Shown one piece after another: positions 1-54,599 of a DNA stretch of 64,000 bases. Both the position numbers and the translations under genes were made by a program. The number at the start of each line of letters is the position of its first letter. Within the stretch, counting starts at the first letter, position 1. This stretch comes from Trogon surrucura (Eukaryota > Chordata > Aves > Trogoniformes > Trogonidae), in NCBI GenBank assembly GCA_020746105.1, contig CM036618.1, forward strand, positions 125,479,191 to 125,543,190, in the 5' to 3' direction. Below the pieces are notes generated by a model, which had not been told where the DNA came from, searched no databases, and saw only the letters and a program-made list of their open reading frames with translations.

Positions 1-1094
1 AATAGTATTTTATTAATTTTGCAGCCTTGCAATTTATGTTGCCTCAAATTAACAACACTTCAAACAGCCTTGACAGTCATTGCTTCTCTGTGTTTACTGT
101 TTGTAATTTTAAAGCTACTAGCTGGACTTATGTTTTAAAAAAATGTTCTTGAAAAACAGCAAAGCAGCCTTTCTTGACAAGTGAAAGATAGGAGCGAGTA
201 TATTAATGTTGACACTACAACCAAGTAACAATCTAATGTTAAAAATATGACATTCTCCTGCTCGATATTCCAGTCTTTTTACAGCAAGAATTACTTACGG
301 ACTTTTAGAAAACATGAACAATAGATGTTTGTATGTACCTGGAGACCCTGTTTTGAAATCATGAGATATTAATTGTAGCTGCAGAAAATCTGCCGTAATC
401 TGAACTCAGTAGCAGCAGCCTCTGCATTGGGCCGATAGAAGTGCTTTAGTTGTACAGTCTTTTCTGAAAATTGACCTTATCTCTGTGGGTGACAGGAACT
501 TCACTCTTGAGGAAGAAAATGTCTGTAGTAATTGTGTAAATGGCATTTATTTTCCAAGTGCACGGAAATTATTGCAGTGGGCAGGCTTCGCACCATGGTA
601 AAATAAAGATTAAGCTTAGATAATGCTGAAACACCCCTGGGAGCAGAATTTAACAGGCCCTCAAGTTGGTTGAAAATTTTGGTTCCTAAAAGGGAAAAAG
701 AACACGTTATACCTATTTTCTAGTAAAATACCATGACATTTTGATACCAATAGGTCCTAAATTTAATATTTGTTGGTAATCTTTGATATAAGAACTGAAT
801 AAAATTTTGCAATTGCACTATTAGAATATAATCTCCCACAAAAGAAAACATAAATAGAATTCAGGGAATTGATTTATTTTTTTAACCCCCCTGTGTGTGC
901 TATTGCCTATTTCAGGTTATTTTAAGTGCTCACGGACTTTAAACTTGAGGGGTTGCTGGGTGGTTGGTGTTTTGTCTTTTTTTTCCTCCTTTTTTTTTTC
1001 CCTCCCCCTCCGTATAATAATAGACATGGCTTTATGGCATCCATATTAAAAATGGGTAATTTTCCTTATGGTCCCTGTCTTCCTGCTGGGTTGA

Positions 1095-1400
1095 TAATGT
1101 TTTGATGTATTTTTCTTTTGCTCTGATGAGAGGTCTGCTGCTGCTGCTCTGACATATTCATTTGGATGAATAATTATAACTTGCACAATGTCAAGCTGAA
1201 GATGGTAGGGTTTTGTGCGTCATGACAAGCCTAGTAGCCAGTGCAGGTGTCTCACAGCATGAGCAGCAACAGCCAGTGGATTCTGGCGCAGAGGAGACGT
1301 TTTAGAGTAGTAAGAAATCAGCACCAAGGGCAATGCTGCTGCTGCCGCCGCCGTTACGAGTGCCAAATAAATGCAGAGTGCTTCTCAATGACAACTGGAA
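1095..1400. promoter_or_regulatory. candidate conserved non-coding element in FANCL intron
   Basis: This block is less AT-rich and more complex than the intron around it. It has an ATAATTAT homeodomain-type core at about 1169-1176, CTG/CCG triplet runs and several CpGs. The BCL11A neighbourhood, which includes FANCL in amniotes, is known for distal regulatory elements. That this block is one is inference from composition only. Confidence 0.25.
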
Positions 1401-3819
1401 GAACATCTACTTATTTCAGTTACATTCTTTTTCAAAATAACCAGCTAAAACATGCTGTCTCCGCATTTTAGCGCCTGCCGGAAGCATGGGTCTGCAGTTT
1501 CAGCACGGCTCGATTCTGCTGCCCTCGCACCGGGGTGGTGTTTCTGTACTGACCACTGCCCACCTGCCTGGCTACATGAAGGTCGTGAGAGTGGAAATTA
1601 ATGACTAATGAGGTCATGCAGCCAGCCAGCAGTGAAACATTAACACAAGATTCAGAAGGTACAGCAGTACGAATTAGATAATTCTTTGATTGTTCTGACA
1701 AAAATGCAGCATAATTGTGTTTTTTCTTAGCAAAGGAGCTTCCCAGACACCAGCTTTACGTGCCTCTATAAACACAAAAAATGGAGATGACACTTTAGAA
1801 AGATTTCAGAGTGCTGTGTCTCAGTGTGATTTGTGCTAAGGACAGAGGAAATGGTTAAACTACTGTTTGTGAGAAATAAACAGTTTCCGAACAAATCTAA
1901 AGGATCATAAATTATTTAGGTGATACAGGTGATCCCTTTTTCAGCCAACAACTGTTCACTTGAATAAACTATTTTATCTATGAATTCATATAAAGGGCAA
2001 ACAAGGAACAGCACCTGCAGTTTAGGCTACTTCACCTTTTCCATTTGCAGCTGTTTTAATTTTGCATAAGAAAATTTTGTGTTGGAAAGAATGTTAGCAA
2101 AAAAATAAATCTCAGAATAAAGATCATATTTTAATCTTATTTTAAAAATAAATTTTAAAAAATCGTGCTGCAATTAGAACATTCTTACTACCATTTAATT
2201 AATGTTTAATTCATCCAGGATTTGGAGCAGGTGTTTGAAACTTGGCAGAATAGCCATCTAAGCATATAGCGCTTCTTAAGAGTTCCTGAAAGGCTTCATG
2301 GATTTTATGGCAGGCACAGACTTAAGACTTCCTCTTTATTATTCCCAGCCTCTATGGATCTAGGAATAGGAACCAAGAGGAGAGTGACTATTTTTCCCAT
2401 TCTTTCATCTTTTAATTGAAGGAAACAGTGTATGTGCAGTAGGAGTAAACTTGGGAAAGTGTCTGAATTGGAATAAAGTTTTTAAAAAAATGTAAAAAAA
2501 ATAAAGGAAGGAATTGTCACGAGGAGCTACCAGTGATGAGATGGAGATGAGAATGCAGACTTGTAGTGCCTTTTCACAAGTCATCACTATTTGTGTTGTT
2601 TTCTATGCTCACAATTTGGAATTTGAAAAATCTGGAGAAGTGTTGAGTGTTTAAAGCTATGACTAAAGTCACAGGAGGTGATGATGCTCTAATAAAAACA
2701 TTCCTCCTAAAGCCAGATGAAGAGATCTCAAGATGAGTATGCCAAACCAACTTTTTCTCAGTCTTATTTCTCTGTATGAAAACTTGCTGAGGCTCTCTGA
2801 CCTGAAAAGGTGGTTTTTGTTATGAACCTGGTCATGTTTTTGGGCTGCTCAGTCGCTGTGTTAGTTGTTACAGAGAGCCAAAAGGAGAGGGATCATTAGA
2901 TCATGCGTATCACTGGTAAAACCCTCTCAAGCTGCCACTTGACAGCTGTGAGGTGTCCTGGGCCTGCCAGGCTTTCTCAGGACCTCCGTGCCTGTACAGC
3001 AACCCCAGGGTAGATAATGGTACTTAATCATCACATCTTTTCTTCTGTTGTTTCACTGGTCTAAACCAGAAGAACGTTTTTGACCTTGTCTAATGGTGGA
3101 CTCTCCACTCCTCATCTTAAAACTTCTTTGTCCCAGCTACAGTTGGTTTACTTGAGAAGATCACATCAAATGCCTCCACACCCTCAGTGGTGCCTCCTGC
3201 ACTGCCCTGAATAATGTCCAGTGAGCTGAGGGCCCAGGAAGCACTGCTGCAGAGGGGTCACTTCCAGCCAGTGTTAGAGGGTCAGCTGTCCCAGAGGGGG
3301 AGAAAAATGAATACTAGTATGTGGTCAAGTTAGAAAAGACTGTGGTATCCACTTGAGCAAAAAACGGCATTAAGGCGTTGTGACTATCGTAGCGCTATTT
3401 CCTCACCTCTGCAACCACATCATCCCTGCTCCTATGGGCAGCTCATGTCTATATCCTCAGTACCTAGGAATAAAATGCAAGGCCTACATTATACATTTAG
3501 AGTATACATTTATTATACATTTAAAGCTTTAAGTCGTCGTGAGAGATTAAACCACCACCATGTTTTTTGTTTTTATAACGGATGTTTTGCCTGACAAGCA
3601 TGGAAACCTACCGGATAGGAGAGGATAGAGAACCAGTTTGGTTTTGCTAGTGCTTTTGAGAGTCAGGGCAGGCAGCAATGATATCCTGAATTATCAATGC
3701 CTTATTTTCTAAAGAGTATTTGACACATTTTGTGCAAATTCTAACGCATTTGTACAAAGGTGACAAGAAACAGAGAGTTAGTGCTGTTTGACATTATTAA
3801 CAACTACTTTGTGTAGACC

Positions 3820-3841
3820 AAAAAAAAAAAAAAAAAAAAAA
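3820..3841. repeat. poly(A) run, 22 bases
   Basis: Uninterrupted A run in the FANCL intron. No retroposed body or target-site duplication is evident to its left, so it is called only as a homopolymer. Confidence 0.9.
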
Positions 3842-5784
3842 GGATGATTAGCTGTCTTTTGTAAAAGTGTTGGGCAGTGACCAAAAATTAGTTGGTTAAT
3901 CAAATATAATGTTCCAGTTTTCATGGTTTGCATGACAAGCATGTGATGTATTTAAATAGCTATAGATGCATTTATGTATATAGCAGGAGACAGCTGGCAA
4001 CATCAATGAAGCATGCAAATAAGATCAAATGAACAGTGCGTTAAAAAAAAAGATTTAACTACCTTTTTAAGGAACATCATTGAAAAATTACAATTAGTAT
4101 TAAAATTAATTGGATTTTAAAACTTATCTGTGGGTTATAATCCCTTGATGTTTCTTTTTTCTAGTGAAACCCTTTGAATTCCCAGAAGATAAAGATAAAA
4201 ATGATTATTAGAGGATTTATCTGTATGCGATATAGAAAAATGTAAAAAATCAAAATGGAAAGCAACTGTTGCAAGTACCAGAAAATTATGCTATTAATTT
4301 AAGTGTCATCAGAGCACAAAAGATCACATTTCAGGACTGTGTGAAAATTATTAAAATACTGGAAATAATAGTACTTAAGATGAAGATATTATACTCTAAG
4401 ATGTGGTTAAGTGACTGACACTATTATATCACTTCAGGTATTATAAAAGTAACAAAATGCTTCTAAAGATAATAAGCGTTACATTTGGAGATTGGCAGTA
4501 TTCACACTTTTCTGCTTAAGTGCTTTCCTACTTTAATATAATTTAATAACAGCAGGAAAAATGTAGCATTTTATTTCTAAGCGACACCATTTCTTTCTAA
4601 AATACATACGCATAAAACAGAAAAACTTACTACATTTAAAAATCGTATTTCATCATCTGATAATGTTCATATGATTTGCTTCTTTTTCTTCAGGTGAAAA
4701 AGGCAGACATAATTATTAAAGATTAAAGGAAATCATTCTGTGTGTATTTTGTGTTATTTATACAAAAATACCTATTTAGGAACTGAACATTTAATCTGCT
4801 TTTTCTTTCTGACCCCAGGAACTTGTTCCCAGGCCAAAAGATATCTGAAATTCGTACATCTTTCTTGTTTTTCAGAACGTACTTTAGCATTTCTTTATCT
4901 CAACCGAAGTCGTGTTGGTGCTCTCCTACCCTTCCTGCTTTTTACTCAGGCATTCACCTGTTCACTTGTGTTTGGAAAAGCTGGTGACTGCCGAGTGTTT
5001 TCTCTACTTGAAGAGCTTTCTCTACGTTCCCTGTAAAAATAGTTACCTCTTTTGTGCTCAGTGATGATTTTAAAAGGACTTGTTTTGTGTTGCTCTTCTG
5101 TACAGGGGCCTATATAATGACAGGTTTTCCTGATTCCATCTAAGCCACTCTCAAATATTGAAATCCTGTGAGTGTAATCCTCTGATTAACAGCCGCTTTC
5201 TCCTTCTCTTACCTTATTTACATGGCCTGAAATCTAATGTTAAGTGCCTCCTTTTATACCGCTTAATTTCGAGTTAATTATGACATTGTTAGGCTATATT
5301 TCTTAGAGTCTTTAAAAAAATAAGCTGCTTAGTCATGTGGGTATTTCCACATATTTATATTTGGTACCACTGCTGTGTTGCTCAGCTGAAGTAGAGACAA
5401 AATATCTGAATGTTAAAAGTTTAATAGTAGATAACGATGATTTTTACCTTAATTTTACAGCAGTTTGTTACAAGTTACAAAGCAAATTAGTGCTTGCTAC
5501 CAGTTTTCAGGAGTATAAAACACTATCAAATCTGGGTATGATGTACATATATAACAACATGTTAGAACTATGAGGCTTAGAGAACTGATTTTTAACTCAG
5601 GATACAGCTGCTCTTTACTAGTGGTGTTTCAATTAAAAATCCTGTGCGGTTCAATGTTTTGTGCTACCAGGATACAACTGTATACATACTAGATTTTAGC
5701 ACTTCTTGAAGTACCTAGAGTTTAGCTTTGAAATTTTCGATTTGGCTGTAGCTGGAAATTTACTTGAATCGCTTCTTTTCATAG

Positions 5785-5935
5785 AACTCCTTAATCGACA
5801 TTTATAATCAGTTCCTGGTGGCATTGGAATCACTGAAAGAGTTCTGGGATGCCATGGATGAAATTGATGGGAAGACATGGGTGCTGGAGCCAGAAAATCC
5901 CACACGGAGTGCTACGACAAGAAGAATTGCGATAG
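5785..5935 (+). CDS. FANCL: FANCL exon (UBC-like domain, DEIDGKTWVLEP segment)
   Basis: The acceptor is cttttcatag and the donor gtagga. The 151 bases open in phase 0 and end one base into a Gly codon. The translation starts NSLIDIYNQFL and ends TTRRIAIG, closely matching the human exon SLISIYSQFL to ARRIALG. This is part of the central domain that holds FANCD2/FANCI for ubiquitination. Confidence 0.96.
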
Positions 5936-8900
5936 GTAGGAAAAGATTCAAAGTGATACAGTGGGTTTGAGAAGTTAAACCTCGGGGTGCTGTTTTGCTT
6001 TGCTTATCTAATCAGACGGTGCTTGTTCGAGTTAGGAAAATGAAAGGTAGTGCTTAAAACCAGCAAGACACCACTGTCTTATTTTGCGCATTAAAAAAAT
6101 AACCTTCCCCAGAATGCTGCACCTGTTGAGAACATAAATCACAACTTTACATTGTTACACAAAACAAAAAGTTTCTGCAGGAAAATGCAGCGTGTTTGTA
6201 ATTTATGAACATATAACTGCTGAAAACTGAAGGCTTGCAGGATAACTGTAGAAAAATCAGTATTTGTAAAAATTCAGCTTAGTTAAATAAAGCCCTAATC
6301 CACAAATTCCAGATTTTTTAAGAGACTATGACTTTAGATTGCTCCTGTCCTGGAAGAGTGAAAGGAATCTTAGAGCGCCATCAAAAGGGAGTTAAAAGAC
6401 GAAGTTAGAAGAGAGAAAATTAGAGACTTGCTGTGTTAAGCCATCTGAAAAAGTACCTTAATTCATATGCTGCTGTCTGGTATTTTAAGGTCTAGATATA
6501 TATATATAGGATGAGGAGTCTTGTAATTGCAAAGGAGAAACTTGCCACTGCCAGAGGTTAGAAACTGAGGGGGAAATGGTATCTTTGAAAGAAGAGTTCT
6601 TTTTTTTTCAGCTTAAATCCAAAATATCAATAGCACATACAATGGACCAAAGTAGACCTAGGTTGTTCCCGACACCTGTGCAAAGGCTGCTTGCCTGCCC
6701 ATGGAGGAGGAGGGCAAAGAGCTGGTGGGGTGCTGAGGCTGCTCCTTCTCTGGGGGTGGAGGGAGGGAGCGACAGAAAAAGTTCAGCAGCTGACTAACAT
6801 GAAATGACATGGGTCGGACAATGCTCCTTTGCGGGGGTGTGCACGTGTGCCTGCAGTCAGGGGAGCTTTATCTCGGTTATGCTGGACTTTGACACAGCCC
6901 AACGAAAAGGAAAGAAAAGCCTCAAAAAGCGCCTCGCAGCAGATCAGTGGAGGGCAGCGCCAGGCTTTGAGCCCTTTGTTGTCGGTCGCAGACAATCTTC
7001 AGTTAGGGCTAAACTTTGATTTCATTCATGCCAGCTTCTTCAAGGAGGGCAAGCCTAACATACCTCTTAATTACAAAAAATGTTAAGTTTCACCTGGTTT
7101 TATTTAGAAGAGAATTCATTGCGAGGTTTTGAACTTGGATCCAGAATGTTTTTTGAGCTGCTTACCCCCTAAGAGTAGCAGCCCTGATCAGGATGATGGG
7201 GTATCTTGTAAACGAAAAATATTTGCTATTTTAAAAATAAGCTATTGTTTGCTCACTCCAGGTGTATGCAGTGGCAGAGACTGACTTGTACTGCTTAATA
7301 TTGTCATTATGCATCTCTTTTTGACTGTAAAATATAATAAGTAATTAATAACAAATACATCACTACTACCTTTAAAATTTCACTAAGATTTCAAATGGAT
7401 TTATCATCTAGCTTGAGTTTGATTATTCAGAAATAAAGTCTAAGTGTTAAGGCTAAGACTAGTCTAAAAGGAATGCAAGCCTGGCAGATTTTTTTAATCA
7501 GTTGCTACTTCTACTTACATTCCACTGAAATTTAAATATTTAATATATACTGATGTTACACAATTAATCTGGGTACCTACCAACGTTTTTTATTATTTAT
7601 CATAATGAAAACCAGCCTGAATTAACCACTTTAAAACTGCTTTTAAACAAAGGTTCACGTTTCCTTTTTCAAATACTGGACTGCAAAGAAAAGCTTCCCC
7701 TAGGACTTACTTGCTTTCTCACTGTAGGGAACAACATCTCTGTGAACATCGAGGTAGACCCTCGGCATCCAAACATGCTTCCTGAGTGTTATTTTCTTGG
7801 AGCAGATCACGGTAAGGCAGCAGCCAGACACCGTCTGTTTCTCTTCTAGAGCCCAATCTCCAGCGAGCAGGTACCCGTGTGAGCTGTGTCGGGCTCCTGG
7901 GGTAAACTTTACTTCAGCAGAGCCGAGAATCAAGCCCGGTACACACGCAGGGGTTTTACACAGCCTAAATCCATAGCGTGCTCATTTGCTCTGCGAGTGA
8001 CACTTTTTTCCAAGTACTTTCCTGGCACAGTTTAGAGGGAACCCTGTGTCCTACAGATGTTACACAATCACGTTTATATTTCAATGTAATTTTCTTTCAA
8101 AAGAAAAAACATAAAAAATTACTACTTATATCACAATAGCATTTGGAAATATTTAAGTCTTTTACTCTGTATTTCACAGCTTTTTACCAGCTTAAAAAGT
8201 TGGCACATACAATTGTCGGTATGGTATTTTAAATATTAGCATAATGAATTCCACAAAATAAAAACTAAGAGCAGTCATTCATGTAGGTACCTCGATTAAT
8301 TTAAAAAAAACAACCCACACCTTCCCCTTCCGTGCTGAAATTTGAGAGGTTAAATTGGGTGGGAGAGTGAAGGGGATCCTACAGACATTGTAATTAATTA
8401 TGTACATTGTTTGCAGTGGTTAACCCTCTGAGAATTAAGCTGAACAACAATATGCACTTATGGTAAGTATCTTTAATAATAAAAGTTTGAAACTGAAAAG
8501 GTATTTGCCATTCCTCCTGTGGACTTTTGTCTCCCTCTCTCCCACTTGCAGGGATCCAGAAATCAGTTTACTGCAAAACCTGAAAGATCTCTTAGACATC
8601 GATTTTCCATCACGTGCTGTGCTGGAGAAAAGTGTAAGTTGCTTTTTGTTGACCATCAGTTGTTATTCTGGAATAAGTAAAATTTAAATGGTCACTTTAT
8701 AACTGCCAGCAAAAATAAGAGACTTAGAAGAGAGGTAATTGGATTAACATATTGTCATAAGGACTTCTGAACTTCAAGCAACGATTGTCGGAGCTTGTTA
8801 ACCTTTGATTAGAGGTGCACACTTTCCTGTGGCCTACATAGCAGTAAGGCGATTAATAACAGGCTCCACTATTAAAAGGGAAAGAGGAAGTTCCAGAGTA

Positions 8901-10303
8901 GCTAATGAGACATAGAAAATCCAAACATTCTGTTATGGATGTTGATGACTTAAGTTCTAATTAGGTAGAGCTGCTTAGAGGGGACAAGAGGCCATCCAAA
9001 TACTGGGGCATTGCAGGCAAACGTGGAATTAATTTTTGACAATGCCCTAACACTGGATTACTCACCTTGCTTGCATTTGTGAAATTTTAAAATTAATATC
9101 TGGCTGAAGTCTTGTGTCTAATGTCCAAATGCAGTGACAACTCATTGTCTTTAATAAAAAGAAACAATGGGGCCTGAGAGTATGAAAACACTCGTCAAAC
9201 TAGATGTAATTCAGTGAGAGGAGAAAATAGACCCTAGTAAAGTCTTGTACGTCGGGCAACTAACGTCACTCTTTATGCCAGAACAGTGCAAACATATATA
9301 CTGAAGGCAAAAAGATTTAGTAACTAACAAAAAATGGAAAAGCAAGGACAAATAGATGAACGTGTTTTCCATGTTACCAGCCTTGTTTTTTCCTTTCAGT
9401 TGTTCTGTCTGCTAAAACATGTTGTGTTCCAAGGATTTTGCCAAGGACTGTGGGATCTGCTATGCCTATCGACTCCATGGCGCCACTCCTGACCAAGTGT
9501 GCGATGATCCCCGATGCGGACAACCTTTTCACCAGGCTTGCCTGTATGAGGTAAAGTAATTAATGAGATACGCTTTGCTCATTAACTCACAGATTCTAGA
9601 AAATAAGCACTGCCTGCTTAAATTTCTGATGGATTAAAATCTCTTCAAGAGTTCTTACATTTGATAGGAAACAAATGTGAATTTTAATCCACTTGCTTAT
9701 GTTGCTACATAGTGGCTACAAGGACTTCCTTCCAGCAGACAGAGCTTTAATGTCATCTTTGGTGAATGTCCGTATTGTAACAAGGTAAGGGAATCTAAGG
9801 AAAATTACCGATTGAATTGAATAGCATGTGGTAGCTTAGACAAAGGCAAAAACTGTAGCAAAGTCAGTCGTAGAACAGAATATGTGGCTACTGTCTTCCC
9901 TTTACACACTGCAATACAGAAAGGAAAACTTTAAATTCCCATGCACTTAATGCAGCAATATTTAACTAAACATTTGCTGAAACAGTACAAAGATTGCTAC
10001 ACATCAGTTATCAACATTGATACTAGTGTATTAAGGTAATTAAATATCAAACCCCATTGTATTTCACGATCCTTTTTTAATGTAGCTAAGGTCTGGTTCC
10101 AAAAAAAAAAAAAAAAGAAAAAGAATCCCAACATTTGTAATACAAACCAGCCATGTACAAATAGTTCAGTGCATACGTTAACTACTGATGCAGATTTGGA
10201 AAGTTTAAGAGAACTTCCCTGTAAAAGATAAGTATTGACAGTATTATTTTAAAAAATCTTTTTAAAGCCACTGACACTGAAATCTTCAATGAAGAAACTC
10301 TGA
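5785..10303 (+). CDS. FANCL: FANCL, 3' part of the gene (7 spliced coding exons)
   Basis: Fanconi anaemia group L protein, the RING-type E3 ubiquitin ligase of the nuclear FA core complex. With UBE2T it monoubiquitinates FANCD2 and FANCI in interstrand crosslink repair. The exons are 5785-5935, 7728-7811, 8417-8462, 8552-8633, 9434-9550, 9713-9784 and 10268-10303. Together they total 588 bases, giving 195 residues plus a TGA stop, and all phases agree. The human protein has about 375 residues, so roughly its second half is here. Residues 1-121 of this part match the end of the central UBC/RWD-like domain. Residues 127-182 carry a C4HC3 set: C127, C130, C144, C149, H154, C157, C179, C182. The Trp after CLYE (161) is in the E2-binding part of the RING. 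No frameshift or missing ligand is seen. The gene runs convergently into VRK2. Confidence 0.96.
5936..7727 (+). other. FANCL: FANCL intron (1792 b)
   Basis: No exon was found. It contains a short TA repeat near 6491-6506 and a CpG-bearing segment at about 6790-7080 that stands out from the AT-rich surroundings and may be a conserved element. The overlapping open frames there, on both strands, are unrecognised. Confidence 0.7.
7728..7811 (+). CDS. FANCL: FANCL exon (NNISVNIEVDPRHP segment)
   Basis: The acceptor is ttctcactgtag and the donor gtaagg. The 84 bases complete the split Gly codon and end one base into a Val codon. The peptide NNISVNIEVDPRHP to FLGADH is almost identical to human FANCL. 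It belongs to the second half of the UBC/RWD-like domain. Confidence 0.96.
7812..8416 (+). other. FANCL: FANCL intron (605 b)
   Basis: AT-rich intron. I see nothing in it beyond the splice signals. Confidence 0.7.
8417..8462 (+). CDS. FANCL: FANCL small exon (46 b)
   Basis: The acceptor is gtttgcag and the donor gtaagt. It encodes VVNPLRIKLNNNMHL and two bases of a Trp codon finished by the next exon. The human counterpart is VVKPLGIKLSRNIHLW. The exon is separated from the next by only 89 bases. Confidence 0.95.
8552..8633 (+). CDS. FANCL: FANCL exon (DPEISLLQNLKDLL segment)
   Basis: The acceptor is cccacttgcag and the donor gtaagt. It completes the split Trp and ends in phase 0 after LEKS. 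The peptide DPEISLLQNLKDLLDIDFPS matches human DPENSVLQNLKDVLEIDFPA. This is the linker from the UBC-like domain to the RING. Confidence 0.95.
8634..9433 (+). other. FANCL: FANCL intron (800 b)
   Basis: No exon or clear repeat was found. The part at about 8770-8880 holds a denser mix of short transcription-factor-like words, such as CCTGTGG (RUNX type) and CGATTGT (SOX type). That is too weak for a separate call. Confidence 0.6.
9434..9550 (+). CDS. FANCL: FANCL exon encoding first half of the RING
   Basis: The acceptor is gttgtgttccaag and the donor gtaaag. It has 39 codons in phase 0. It supplies six of the eight zinc ligands: CGIC, then C-x4-C, then H-x2-C within CGQPFHQACLYE. The human exon is the close match DFTMDCGICYAY to CLYE. 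Confidence 0.96.
9713..9784 (+). CDS. FANCL: FANCL exon encoding end of the RING
   Basis: The acceptor is gctacatag and the donor gtaagg. It has 24 codons, from WLQGLPSSRQSFNVIFGE to CPYCNK, and supplies the last CxxC zinc pair. It begins with the conserved Trp of the E2-binding surface. A Pro stands where human has Thr (GLPSSRQ against GLLTSRQ). Confidence 0.96.
10076..10081 (-). terminator. VRK2: VRK2 polyadenylation signal candidate (ATTAAA)
   Basis: An ATTAAA hexamer on the - strand, 277 bases past the VRK2 stop. No AATAAA on that strand was found between the stop and here. If it is used, the VRK2 3' UTR runs antisense through the last FANCL exon. Confidence 0.4.
10268..10303 (+). CDS. 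FANCL: FANCL terminal coding exon
   Basis: The acceptor is tctttttaaag. It has twelve codons including the stop TGA at 10301-10303. The peptide PLTLKSSMKKL replaces human PITLKMSGRKH. The length is the same and the tail is less conserved. Confidence 0.9.
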   Translation, partial: PLTLKSSMKKL

Positions 10304-10357
10304 GAAGAAAATGCGTGTGCTGGGCACACTTGCGCTAGAGGCATTGGAGCAGTGACA

Positions 10358-53848
<43,491 letters not shown>

Positions 53849-53929
53849 CGCACCTTCAGGGAGGAGAGGGAAAAGGAAAGAGAAAGTTGACTTTTTTCAA
53901 GAAGAAACAATATCGCTCGTTGTCCTTTG

Positions 53930-54560
53930 CCCAACAGGCCCCGAGCAGGGGCCCAGCTCCCCGTAGCCTCCTCCCGGAGATCCCCGTCAGGGCGCCGGCC
54001 GGGCAGCTCTCCCCCGCCCCGGGGCCTTTCCGTTGAGCGGCAGCCCGGGGCTGCTCACCCGCAGCGGCCTACCCTCAGAGGCCGAGAGGAAAGGGGTAGT
54101 GATCGGCCCGATCGCCTCCCCGCCTCCCGCTCCCCCCTCACCCACCTCCGCAGAGCCCCCGCGGCCTCCCCGCGGCACCGCTTACAAACTTCCCAGCCGG
54201 GAACTTCCCGCAGGCCGGGCCCAAGAAACGAAAGGCCGCCCGCAAGAAGAAGAGGCGGGCCTCCGTCTTCCCGCTGGAAATCCCCGGGGCGGGGAACGGA
54301 GAAGGGCCAGACCAACGCCGGGCTCCGCCCGCCCGGCTCCTCGCCGCCGGCGGGGCTCCCTCAGGCGAGGGGGTTCCCCTCGGCGAGGCGGGTCCCGGCC
54401 TGGAGAGGCGGGATGGGGCGGGGGGAGGTGTCGCGCGGCTCCCGCAGGCACGCGCGGTTTCCCGCCTCTCCTCAGCCCGCCGGCCGCTCGCGCTCCCCCC
54501 TCAGGCGCCGTCGCTTCTCCTCAGGGACAAGGCGGAGGGGCCCGATGGAGCAGGGGAGCC
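53930..54560 (-). promoter_or_regulatory. VRK2: CpG-island promoter of VRK2
   Basis: A sharp CpG island directly upstream of the first coding exon of VRK2, with many CGCG and GGCGG words. It has Sp1-type GC boxes at 54012-54020, 54286-54294 and 54415-54423. A palindromic kappaB-type site GGGAACTTCCC lies at 54199-54209, and an E2F-type TTTCCCGC at 54458-54465. No TATA box is apparent, as usual for such promoters. The non-coding first exon of VRK2 should lie inside, but its ends cannot be read. The long open frames across the island, on both strands, come from GC richness and not from genes. Confidence 0.85.
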
Positions 54561-54599
54561 CGCCTGAACCCCGAGTCACTTCGGTTCTCCCTCTCTTTA

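Larger units (their letters stand above)
1..5784 (+). other. FANCL: FANCL intron (left part, extends beyond window)
   Basis: Non-coding sequence upstream of the first FANCL exon seen here. I looked for the preceding human-type exon (the part of the UBC-like domain ending just before the SLIDIY segment) and found no match, so all earlier exons should lie left of the window. The stretch holds a 22-base A run at 3820-3841, short CTG/CCG runs near 1138-1152 and 1334-1352, and two segments with the look of conserved elements (near 1095-1400 and 5205-5300). The open frames here, for example 4740-5036 and 5337-5573, have no family resemblance that I recognise and are probably chance. Confidence 0.75.

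Noticed and set aside
4164-4211. Exon-like piece in the FANCL intron (ctttttttctag, then frame KPFEFPEDKDKNDY and a stop)
   Set aside because: It has a good acceptor, but no FANCL family match and no reason for a terminal exon there. Probably chance.
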